Origin: Methanocrinis alkalitolerans
Lineage (GTDB): Archaea > Halobacteriota > Methanosarcinia > Methanotrichales > Methanotrichaceae
Assembly (NCBI RefSeq): GCF_029167205.1
Contig: NZ_JARFPL010000070.1
Location: 1 to 5,399, forward strand
Direction of reading: 5' to 3'
DNA: 5,399 bases
The notes beneath the pieces were generated by a model. The model made no database searches. It had not been told where the DNA came from and saw only the letters and a program-made list of their open reading frames with translations. The translations under genes and the position numbers were made by a program. Below, piece after piece: positions 1 through 5,157 of this stretch (its first letter is position 1; the number at the start of each line of letters is the position of its first letter).

Positions 1-75
1 ACGCCCATCAGTCTCTGCACGAAGCTTTTCCGGTAGCTCCTCAGTATTTTGTATAGTTACAATATCTCCCTTCAT
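1..75 (-). CDS. Unrecognised protein, N-terminal fragment (gene runs off the window)
   Basis: Reading the minus strand from an ATG at 75 down to base 1 gives 25 uninterrupted codons, beginning MKGDIVTIQNTEELPEKLRA. The fragment is hydrophilic, has no signal peptide or membrane segment, and matches no family I can name. The start is chosen because a TATA-like sequence on the minus strand (about 95-106) lies about 26 nt upstream of the ATG. That spacing would put transcription initiation at or next to the start codon, giving a leaderless mRNA, which is common in archaea; there is no convincing Shine-Dalgarno. It is divergent from the GH15 gene, so a shared role in sugar metabolism is possible, but nothing in 25 residues shows this. 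A short chance ORF cannot be excluded. Confidence 0.5.
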   Translation of the reverse strand, partial: MKGDIVTIQNTEELPEKLRAETDGR

Positions 76-144
76 AAGATCTATTTTGTCTGTTCTATTA
101 TATCAATTTAGTCGTAAGACTATAATATCGACAAATGGCTTCAA
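76..144. promoter_or_regulatory. Divergent AT-rich promoter region
   Basis: This 69-bp AT-rich gap separates two divergent reading frames. For the minus-strand gene, a TATA-like element (complement of 95-106) is about 26 nt from its ATG. For the GH15 gene, a TATA-like element (about 119-127, ACTATAATA) is about 22-25 nt upstream of the GTG at 145. Both spacings fit leaderless transcripts. No Shine-Dalgarno is visible ahead of either start. Element assignments are by eye. Confidence 0.45.
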
Positions 145-2064
145 GTGAGGGACATATATTTTCCTCACGTCGGCCAGGAAAATCACCTCCTCGGTCATGC
201 TCAGAGGGTGGGCGTCTACGTCGAAGGCCGGCTCTCCTGGATCAACGAAGAGGGCTGGGAGAGAAGTTTAGGCTATAAAAACGACACGTTGGTCACCGAG
301 AACAAGGCAACGAACGGAGATCTCGGCGTCGATCTTTTGCTCGAGGAGAACGTATTCTGTGAGGCAGATATTTTCCTGAGAAAGATCACCATCAGAAACC
401 TCGAAGATAGTGATAGAGAATTCCGGGTCTTCTTTCACAACGATTTCCATCTCTACGGCGATGGCATCGGCGATACTGCAGTCTATCAGATGGACCACAA
501 TGTAGTGGTGCACTACAAGAGGGCCAGATACTTCTTGATCGGGGTTCTGAAATCCGGAGAGGGTGGAAGTTCGAAGAGCGATCTTGACGACTACGCCATA
601 GGGCTTGCCGAAAGCGATGGCTTTGAGGGCACTTTTCGAGATGCCGAAGACGGAGTCCTGTCCAAAAATCCAGTGACCCAGGGAAGGGTGGACTCGACGG
701 TGGGTGTAGTCCTGCAAATTCCGGCAGAGGGGGAAGAGACGATCTACTACTGCATGACCGCAGGTATGAATTTCAAAGAAGTCTATAAGTTGAACAATTT
801 GATCCTGGAAGAGGGGCCAGAGGCCTTAATGCAACATGCGGAAGGCTGCCAAAGATCCTGGGTGAACGATACCACCACCGATCTCTCCGGGTTGGACGAG
901 GATCTGGCCAGCCTATACAGGAGATCCCTTCTGATCATCAAGACGCAGACGGACTCAGATGGGGCCATCTTGGCCGCAAACGACTCAGATAACACGGTAT
1001 TCAACAGGGACACCTATAGCTATATGTGGGCCCGGGATGGCGCTCTCGCCTCCCTAGCCATGATCAGAGCCGGATTTCCAGGCTTCGCCAAGCCCTTCTT
1101 CAGATTTTGTAAGGACGTTCTCTGGTGGACGGGATGCCTGCTTCACAAGTACAACCCCGACGGAACTCTGGGCAGCAGCTGGCATCCCTGGGTGGAAGAT
1201 GGCGCTCCAGCTCTGCCCATACAGGAGGACGAGACGGCTCTTGTGATCTATGCGCTATGGGAGTATTACCGATCGACAGAAGATCTGGAGTTCATCAGGG
1301 AGGTGTACGATCCCCTGGTCAAGAAAGCGGCCGAGTTCATGAACGACTATCGCTATCCAAATGGCATGCCCATGAAGAGCTACGACCTCTGGGAGGAGGA
1401 TAGGGGCGTCTTCGCCTTTACAGCCTCGGCGGTCTATGCAGGCCTGAACGCGGCCGAAAATCTGGCCCAGCTCTTCGGAGACACCACAATCTGCGAGCTC
1501 TGCAAATTAGGCTATGGTGAGATAAAGGATCTGATCTTGAGCGAGCTATACGATCCGAAGGAGAGGACAATCCTCCGCGGGCTAAAATATGAGGGGAGGG
1601 ACGTTCATAAAAAGAGGCTTGACTATACTGTGGACAGCAGCGTTTACGCCATCTTCGAGTTCGGAGTTCTGCCCGCCGATGATCCGAGGGTGGTCAGGAC
1701 CATGGAAAATGTGGAGCAGAAGCTCTGGGTAGACGGAATAGGCGGCCTTGCCAGATATCAGGGCGACCTGTATAGAAGGCAGGTGCACGAAGGAGTCGGA
1801 AACCCCTGGCCGATCTGCACCCTATGGCTTGCCAAATGGTATATCGCCCAGGCGAAGGGAGACGAAGATCTGAGAAGAGCTTATGATCTCATCAGATGGG
1901 CTGCAGATTGCTCCTTGGAGACGGGTATCATGCCTGAGCAGGTCCATCCGATTACAGGAGAGTCGGTGTCTGTCGCGCCTTTGACCTGGAGTCATGCCGA
2001 GTTTATCGATGCCGTCACCAATTTCATTGAAAAAAAGGTTGAACTTGGAATCGATCTTTCTTGA
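145..2064 (+). CDS. GH15 glucoamylase/trehalase-like glycoside hydrolase, N-terminally short
   Basis: This is a 639-residue member of glycoside hydrolase family 15, inverting exo-enzymes that release glucose from alpha-glucans, isomaltose-type sugars or trehalose. It has no signal peptide, so it probably acts in the cytoplasm on storage carbohydrate. Residues about 1-240 form the N-terminal beta-sandwich (start motif RDIYFPHVGQENH) and about 250-630 the (alpha/alpha)6 catalytic barrel. Visible catalytic motifs are YMWARDGAL (293-301; D298 aligns with the fungal subsite -1 Asp), YDLWEE (413-418; E417 is the likely general acid) and MPEQ (596-599; E598 the likely general base), then TWSHAEF. 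Relatives normally carry about 20 more residues before RDIYFPHVG, including an LGNG-type strand. Here the frame is closed by TAA at 115-117 and GTG at 145 is the only usual start codon, with no Shine-Dalgarno. The 3' end abuts a MITE whose target duplication starts inside the TGA. The substrate cannot be fixed by reading. Confidence 0.9.
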   Translation: MRDIYFPHVGQENHLLGHAQRVGVYVEGRLSWINEEGWERSLGYKNDTLVTENKATNGDLGVDLLLEENVFCEADIFLRKITIRNLEDSDREFRVFFHNDFHLYGDGIGDTAVYQMDHNVVVHYKRARYFLIGVLKSGEGGSSKSDLDDYAIGLAESDGFEGTFRDAEDGVLSKNPVTQGRVDSTVGVVLQIPAEGEETIYYCMTAGMNFKEVYKLNNLILEEGPEALMQHAEGCQRSWVNDTTTDLSGLDEDLASLYRRSLLIIKTQTDSDGAILAANDSDNTVFNRDTYSYMWARDGALASLAMIRAGFPGFAKPFFRFCKDVLWWTGCLLHKYNPDGTLGSSWHPWVEDGAPALPIQEDETALVIYALWEYYRSTEDLEFIREVYDPLVKKAAEFMNDYRYPNGMPMKSYDLWEEDRGVFAFTASAVYAGLNAAENLAQLFGDTTICELCKLGYGEIKDLILSELYDPKERTILRGLKYEGRDVHKKRLDYTVDSSVYAIFEFGVLPADDPRVVRTMENVEQKLWVDGIGGLARYQGDLYRRQVHEGVGNPWPICTLWLAKWYIAQAKGDEDLRRAYDLIRWAADCSLETGIMPEQVHPITGESVSVAPLTWSHAEFIDAVTNFIEKKVELGIDLS

Positions 2065-2072
2065 TGCTGATA
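2063..2072 (+). repeat. Left target-site duplication of the MITE
   Basis: GATGCTGATA occurs here and again, perfectly, at 2260-2269, immediately outside the two terminal inverted repeats of the element between them. Its first two bases are the last two of the GH15 TGA stop codon, so insertion happened at the very end of the gene and left the stop intact. Confidence 0.85.
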
Positions 2073-2259
2073 CATGGGTCATCGGTTAAGGAGTTTAAGC
2101 TACACAATATTGCCATTTTTCACACGAATTATGCATCATCTAGGATTGATCCGATTTCAAGACTGACTTGCTGTAGCCCCTTTGACCAAGCCAATCTCAC
2201 CGTACTTGCTACCGAGATCGCTGCCTCATCGCGATTCTTCTCTTAACCGATGACCAGTG
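2073..2259 (+). mobile_element. MITE-like non-autonomous element, complete copy (187 bp)
   Basis: The element is bounded by 18-bp imperfect inverted repeats: CATGGGTCATCGGTTAAG at 2073-2090 and, at 2242-2259, the reverse complement of CACTGGTCATCGGTTAAG. There are 2 mismatches, both near the outer end, and the inner 14 bases are perfect. It is flanked by a perfect 10-bp direct repeat. No transposase or other credible coding sequence lies inside; an open frame across it (2061-2246) has no Shine-Dalgarno and uses bases of the flanking gene end. A second copy in inverted orientation lies at 5273-5399 and matches the 2133-2259 half almost perfectly. Element ends beginning CA(T/C) and a 10-bp duplication fit what is known of IS4-family groups such as ISH8/IS231, so a transposase of that kind is the likely trans-acting mobiliser. 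That assignment is inference. Confidence 0.85.
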
Positions 2260-2269
2260 GATGCTGATA
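2260..2269 (+). repeat. Right target-site duplication of the MITE
   Basis: This is a second perfect copy of GATGCTGATA, directly next to the right terminal inverted repeat. Deleting 2063-2259 would restore a single uninterrupted target with the GH15 TGA followed by TGCTGATATAG. Confidence 0.85.
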
Positions 2270-2280
2270 TAGAGACGGAC

Positions 2281-2318
2281 CGAAAGATAGAAAAACCTTG
2301 AAGTAAAAGTAAATTAAG
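2281..2318 (+). promoter_or_regulatory. Possible promoter of the C2H2 zinc-finger gene
   Basis: A purine-rich BRE-like run (GAAAAACC, 2290-2297) followed by a weak TATA-like stretch (TTGAAGTAA, 2298-2306) lies about 25-30 nt ahead of the coding start; CGAAAGATAG at 2281 is another BRE-like candidate. It lies just outside the MITE's right end, so it belongs to the host sequence and not to the element. A start site placed by the 2298-2306 box would leave little or no leader, which conflicts with the good Shine-Dalgarno, so the assignment is tentative. Confidence 0.3.
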
Positions 2319-2324
2319 AGGTGA
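2318..2324 (+). promoter_or_regulatory. Ribosome binding site that decides the C2H2 start
   Basis: GAGGTGA is a 7-base match to the archaeal anti-Shine-Dalgarno complement (GGAGGTGAT). It ends 4 nt before codon ATA at 2329, where ATG would be expected. It is the strongest Shine-Dalgarno in the window apart from that of the CBS gene, and no ATG, GTG or TTG follows it at a usable distance. Confidence 0.65.
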
Positions 2325-2328
2325 GATC

Positions 2329-2442
2329 ATAGCCGAGGAGTTTAAGTGCGAGATCTGTGGTAAGACATTTGCGACCAAAGAAGAGATGATGAAACACGCA
2401 AGAGAGATGCATAAAGAGATGAAGAAGGCCGAAGAGAAGTGA
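2329..2442 (+). CDS. Small C2H2 zinc-finger protein with apparent ATA start
   Basis: This 37-residue protein is essentially one classical zinc finger. The finger is C-X2-C-X12-H-X4-H: C7, C10, H23 and H28, with core hydrophobics F14 and M20. The first residues read (I/M)AEEFKCEICGKTF. A charged Lys/Glu-rich helix (29-37, KEMKKAEEK) follows. Archaeal genomes commonly encode such single-finger proteins; their roles are mostly unknown, and nucleic-acid or protein binding is assumed from the fold. The start is inferred: the frame is open from 2302 but contains no ATG, GTG or TTG before the finger. The Shine-Dalgarno at 2318-2324 points to ATA at 2329. The first in-frame ATG (codon 20, 2386) would delete both cysteines. 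Either translation uses ATA, the start has mutated and the gene is silent, or there is a sequence error. The coding pattern itself looks intact. Confidence 0.7.
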   Translation: MAEEFKCEICGKTFATKEEMMKHAREMHKEMKKAEEK

Positions 2443-2445
2443 CAA

Positions 2446-2503
2446 ATCATCGAATACATCGGATATATTCTATTTTTTATAATACTAATTTCGATTCGAT
2501 GAT
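2446..2503. promoter_or_regulatory. Perfect 10-bp dyad around the probable DUF1622 promoter
   Basis: ATCATCGAAT (2446-2455) and its exact reverse complement ATTCGATGAT (2494-2503) flank a 38-bp AT-rich segment. That segment contains a T-run and a TATA-like box (TTTTTTATAATA, about 2473-2484). Initiation about 25 nt further on would give the DUF1622 mRNA a leader of about 40 nt. The arms could be operator half-sites or the stem of a terminator-like hairpin for the zinc-finger gene, whose stop is 3 bp upstream of the left arm. The inverted repeat is directly visible; the function is inferred. Confidence 0.4.
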
Positions 2504-2546
2504 GATCACATCCTTTCGAGAACAGAGATAAGAAAGTTATATTTTT

Positions 2547-2906
2547 ATGAGAGATCTGTTTTTGACCATCCCGGTGTGGATCGAGGCGGCCAGCTTACTT
2601 TTGCAGATCTTTGGAGTGGCGGTAATACTTCTGGGCATTACGGCGGCAACTATCGGATATCTTCAAAGCAGGATGAAGCAGAAAGACTCTTCAGAGGTTC
2701 AGGATCTTCTGAGGATCAAGATCGGCAAGACTCTGCTCCTGGGCCTGGAGATACTGGTAGCAGCCGACATAATCAAGACAGTTACGATCGAACTCAATCT
2801 GATCCACCTCACAAGCCTCGGTCTATTGATCGTCATCCGGACTATGCTGAGCTGGGCTTTACATGTGGAGGTCGAGGGACGTTGGCCCTGGAAGGGGGAG
2901 GGATAG
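2547..2906 (+). CDS. DUF1622 family integral membrane protein
   Basis: This 119-residue protein fits DUF1622, a family of small membrane proteins of unknown function found in bacteria and archaea. Three hydrophobic segments are visible: about 9-39 (IEAASLLLQIFGVAVILLG region), about 62-82 and about 88-107. The family signatures are present: a helix with GLEILVAADIIKT (66-78), then IVIRTMLSWALHVEVEGRWPW (95-115). A charged loop with several Lys, Arg and acidic residues separates segments 1 and 2. The start is ATG 2547: an in-frame stop lies at 2529-2531 and no earlier start exists. No Shine-Dalgarno is visible. A TATA-like TTATATTT at 2537-2544 is too close to serve this start, so the promoter is probably the one inside the dyad upstream. 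It is convergent with the oxidoreductase gene, 28 bp apart. The family call is confident; no function is assigned. Confidence 0.88.
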   Translation: MRDLFLTIPVWIEAASLLLQIFGVAVILLGITAATIGYLQSRMKQKDSSEVQDLLRIKIGKTLLLGLEILVAADIIKTVTIELNLIHLTSLGLLIVIRTMLSWALHVEVEGRWPWKGEG

Positions 2907-2908
2907 AT

Positions 2909-2922
2909 GAACGGTGACGTTC
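2909..2922 (+). other. Small GNRA-loop hairpin between convergent genes
   Basis: GAACG-GTGA-CGTTC is a perfect 5-bp stem with a GTGA loop, which as RNA on the plus strand is a GNRA-type tetraloop. It lies in the 28-bp gap between the DUF1622 stop and the oxidoreductase stop. There is no T-run, so it is not a standard terminator; it could stabilise the DUF1622 mRNA 3' end. A stem this short may be chance. Confidence 0.25.
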
Positions 2923-2934
2923 GACCCCGAGTTC

Positions 2935-4371
2935 TCATTCAGAACTTGCGATCTGAGAACTCCTCTCTTCCTTCTCGGCATGATGGTGGGGATGCTCCAG
3001 ATCCGCGAAGGCGTTGTAAAGGACCTCATTTGTGGTGGGATGAATAACCTGGGATCTGATAAGCGGCATCAAATCCTGATACTCGGTATTCATCATGTAA
3101 ACCACCTGCTGCACCAGAGCCGGGGCCTCGGAGCCCACGACGGAGACTCCCAGAATCTTCCCCGTATCTTCTTCGACCACCGCCTTGACAAATCCCTTCT
3201 CCTCGGCCATGGCGATGCCTTTGGCGGCATCGATGTACCTCGCTCTTCCCACCAGGATCTCGTATCCCGCCTCCGAAGCCTCCGATTCGGTCATCCCAAC
3301 GGCGGCCACAGTCGGATAGGTGAAGACCGCGTGGGGTACAGCGTGGTAATCGACCGCCTCTCGATCCTCTTTGCCCCCGGCCTTTAACATGTTATGGGAT
3401 ACCACGTCCGCTTCGTAGTTGGCGGTATGGCGGAACATATGCTTTCCAGTGGCGTCGCCGATCGCCCATATTCCGGGCTTTGCGGTCTGTAAATACTCGT
3501 CCACGACGATCCATCCCCCGGAGTCGGTCTTTAATCCGGTCATTTCGGGCTTGAGGAGATCTGAGTTGGACTTCCTCCCGACGGCCATCAGTATCTCCTC
3601 CGCCTCAAGCTCGACTCTGGACTCGTCCTCGATATTCCGGGCGTAAACCAGCTTTTTTTCGCCGGCCTTCTCCACTCTGGAAACTTCGTGGCCGGTGTAT
3701 ACAGCCATCTTCTCCGAGAGGGCACTCTTGACGATGGAGGATATCTCCGGATCTTCGTTGGGAAGAAGGTTGGGATTTCTTCCGATCAGGGTGACTATAG
3801 TTCCCACCGCGGAGAAGAAATGGGCATACTCGCATCCTACATATCCACCGCCTACGATGATGATGCTTTCGGGCAACCTATCCAGATCGAGGAGGGAGAC
3901 GTTGTCTATGAACCCCGCCTCTTTGAGGCCCGGGATGGGCGGAATAAGGGACCTTGCACCGGACGCTATTACAATATTTGGGGCGGTCAGGGTGAAGTGT
4001 CCGGATTTGAGGGTGTAATCGCCCACAAACTCTGCCGTTTCCCGATACCAGGTCAGATTCTCCTCAGATCTTATCTGCTCCTCCATATCCGAACGAGTCT
4101 TGCCGATCACCGAATGGGTGCGATCCATAATCTTTTTGATGTCAATCCGGTCTATATGACCCTCGATCCCGACGGCCCTGGCATCTTCCAGGGTCCTGAT
4201 GACGTCTGCGGGATAGATCAGCATCTTCGAAGGGATGCAACCGGTGTTGAAACAGGTTCCGCCCGGAGGTCCGTGCTCCATCAGAGCCACCCGCTTCTCT
4301 TCTTTGAGAGCGTCAGATGCTACACTTAGCCCCGCCCCCGCGCCTATTACGATCAGATCGAATTTTTCCAT
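2935..4371 (-). CDS. FAD-dependent disulfide reductase, dihydrolipoamide dehydrogenase/mycothione reductase-like
   Basis: This 478-residue class I flavoprotein disulfide reductase transfers electrons from NAD(P)H through FAD to an active-site disulfide. In order: an FAD-binding Rossmann motif GAGAGL (10-15); redox disulfide GGTCFNTGCIPSK (38-49; C40/C45); NAD(P)-binding VGGGYVGCEYA (173-183); second FAD motif IWAIGDATG (301-309); and a dimerisation domain (about 345-455) with the catalytic His-Glu pair in IHPTTNE (H444, E449). The end of the second NAD(P) strand reads LIGRN, lacking the acidic residue of NAD-specific lipoamide dehydrogenases and carrying R198, which suggests NADPH. The sequence after the disulfide (KMLIYPADV) recalls mycothione reductases. 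A His-rich tail (EHPHHHAEK, 459-467) follows the conserved fold. I chose ATG 4371: a longer frame to 4515 would translate AT-rich promoter DNA and has no family counterpart. No lipoate or 2-oxoacid dehydrogenase genes are nearby, so the substrate is unknown. Confidence 0.88.
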   Translation of the reverse strand: MEKFDLIVIGAGAGLSVASDALKEEKRVALMEHGPPGGTCFNTGCIPSKMLIYPADVIRTLEDARAVGIEGHIDRIDIKKIMDRTHSVIGKTRSDMEEQIRSEENLTWYRETAEFVGDYTLKSGHFTLTAPNIVIASGARSLIPPIPGLKEAGFIDNVSLLDLDRLPESIIIVGGGYVGCEYAHFFSAVGTIVTLIGRNPNLLPNEDPEISSIVKSALSEKMAVYTGHEVSRVEKAGEKKLVYARNIEDESRVELEAEEILMAVGRKSNSDLLKPEMTGLKTDSGGWIVVDEYLQTAKPGIWAIGDATGKHMFRHTANYEADVVSHNMLKAGGKEDREAVDYHAVPHAVFTYPTVAAVGMTESEASEAGYEILVGRARYIDAAKGIAMAEEKGFVKAVVEEDTGKILGVSVVGSEAPALVQQVVYMMNTEYQDLMPLIRSQVIHPTTNEVLYNAFADLEHPHHHAEKEERSSQIASSE

Positions 4372-4419
4372 CTGTACCACACTATCCAGAAGATGATTGA
4401 TCAACTGTTGTTGTTTTTC

Positions 4420-4482
4420 TTTTATATAAGCATTTTGATAAGATTCTTCAAAATCCGTTACATTAATTTTATATAAATTTAT
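4420..4482 (-). promoter_or_regulatory. Promoter region of the disulfide reductase gene
   Basis: On the minus strand two strong TATA boxes are visible: TTTATATAAAA (complement of about 4467-4478) and CTTATATAAAAG (complement of about 4420-4431). The nearer one would start transcription about 30 nt before the ATG at 4371; the farther one would give a leader of about 75 nt. Only a weak GTGGT precedes the ATG. These boxes inside a nominally open frame are the reason for rejecting the longer N-terminus. Confidence 0.55.
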
Positions 4483-4574
4483 GATAGGCCATTTTTTATA
4501 TCCAATTTTGGGCAAAGAAGGGCCTTTATGGGATAATTCGCCGTTTTAGTCCCGGAAAAATATCGCCTTGAAAA

Positions 4575-4617
4575 TCGAAAGTTATTTATCAGATCTCCGA
4601 GAACTAGTTAAGGGGGA
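4575..4617 (+). promoter_or_regulatory. Promoter and Shine-Dalgarno of the CBS gene
   Basis: A BRE-like TCGAAAG (4575-4581) is followed directly by a TATA box TTATTTAT (4582-4589). Initiation about 25 nt downstream would fall near 4610, just ahead of the purine-rich Shine-Dalgarno AGGGGGA (4611-4617), which is 5 nt before the ATG at 4623. The spacing of all three elements is coherent, making this the best-supported promoter in the window. Confidence 0.65.
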
Positions 4618-4622
4618 TTTTT

Positions 4623-5048
4623 ATGAAAGTAGAAGAGAAGATGACGAAAACCCTGGCATTCGTCGACGTTTCGGCAACAGCTGAAGAGGCCGCCAAAAAG
4701 ATGCAGTCCGAAAAAGTGGGCACAGTCCTGGTTAGTGATAATGAAATGCTCGGCGTGCTTAAAGGCCTTGTCACCGATAGACAGATAGTTACAAAGGTGG
4801 TGGCAGCCGGGAAGAACCCCTCTGAGGTAAAGGTCGCCGATTTCATGACCAAGGACCCTGCAACGATCTCGCCAGACGCGGATATCCATGAAGCAGGAAA
4901 GATCATGGGTGAATACGGCTATCGAAGGCTTCCCGTAGTCCAGGAAGGAGAACCTGTTGGAATAATCTCGATCGCCGATCTCGCAGAACATGCCAAGACC
5001 TGCAATCTTTGCACTCAGAACATTATGAATGAGCTCCAAAGACCCTGA
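4623..5048 (+). CDS. Two-CBS-domain protein with C-terminal CxxC
   Basis: This 141-residue soluble protein is made almost entirely of a tandem CBS (Bateman) pair. Such pairs usually bind adenosine nucleotides (AMP, ATP, SAM or similar) and act as sensors or regulatory subunits. CBS1 spans about 6-62, with nucleotide-site motif GLVTDRQI (48-55). CBS2 spans about 73-126, beginning VADFMTKDPATISPDADI and ending with GIISIADL (113-120; G-x-x-S-x-x-D). After CBS2 a short tail, AEHAKTCNLCTQNIMNELQ, carries a CxxC pair (C127, C130) with H123 close by. Many stand-alone two-CBS proteins lack this; it could bind metal or form a disulfide. The start is ATG 4623, set by the strong Shine-Dalgarno. The gene is monocistronic here, divergent from the disulfide reductase across 251 bp. 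A functional link between a redox enzyme and a CxxC-bearing CBS protein is conceivable but not shown. The partner protein is unknown. Confidence 0.9.
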   Translation: MKVEEKMTKTLAFVDVSATAEEAAKKMQSEKVGTVLVSDNEMLGVLKGLVTDRQIVTKVVAAGKNPSEVKVADFMTKDPATISPDADIHEAGKIMGEYGYRRLPVVQEGEPVGIISIADLAEHAKTCNLCTQNIMNELQRP

Positions 5049-5097
5049 GCACTTCAAAAGGCGGAGAAGCTACTCGGTCATTTGCCATTTAGGGAAT

Positions 5098-5157
5098 GCG
5101 GAGGGTCGCGAATACCCTAACTTTAAGTCAGGGATGAAGTGAACCCTCGCTCTTTTT
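5098..5157 (+). terminator. Nested hairpin plus T-run after the CBS gene
   Basis: An outer stem pairs GCgGAGGGT (5098-5106, one bulged G) with ACCCTCGC (5143-5150). Inside it, CCCTAAC (5115-5121) pairs with GTCAGGG (5127-5133) across a TTTAA loop with one A-C mismatch. A T-run (5153-5157) follows the outer stem at once. Fifty bases past the CBS stop, this fits a transcription terminator. Alternative pairings exist: TTAGGG 5089-5094 or AGGGT 5102-5106 with the same CCCTAA segment. The inner hairpin followed by GATGAAGTGAACC also resembles the right end of IS200/IS605-type elements. The pairings are seen; the function is inferred. Confidence 0.5.

Noticed and set aside
2061..2246. 61-codon plus-strand frame spanning the GH15 end and the MITE
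   Set aside because: It starts in the GH15 stop region, lacks a Shine-Dalgarno and is composed almost wholly of element sequence; the part covered by the second copy shows no sign of selection for protein. It is best seen as chance within a non-coding MITE.
2576..2917. 113-codon plus-strand frame overlapping DUF1622
   Set aside because: It overlaps a recognisable membrane protein in another frame, and its low-complexity, polar translation resembles no family.
3688..4329. 213-codon plus-strand frame antisense to the disulfide reductase
   Set aside because: It lies wholly inside a gene with complete catalytic motifs on the other strand, and its translation shows no domain; it is a codon-bias shadow.
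4372..4515. 48-residue N-terminal extension of the disulfide reductase
   Set aside because: The extension is AT-rich, contains two good TATA boxes and has no counterpart in the family, whose members begin at the FAD motif as MEKFDLIVIGAGAG does here.
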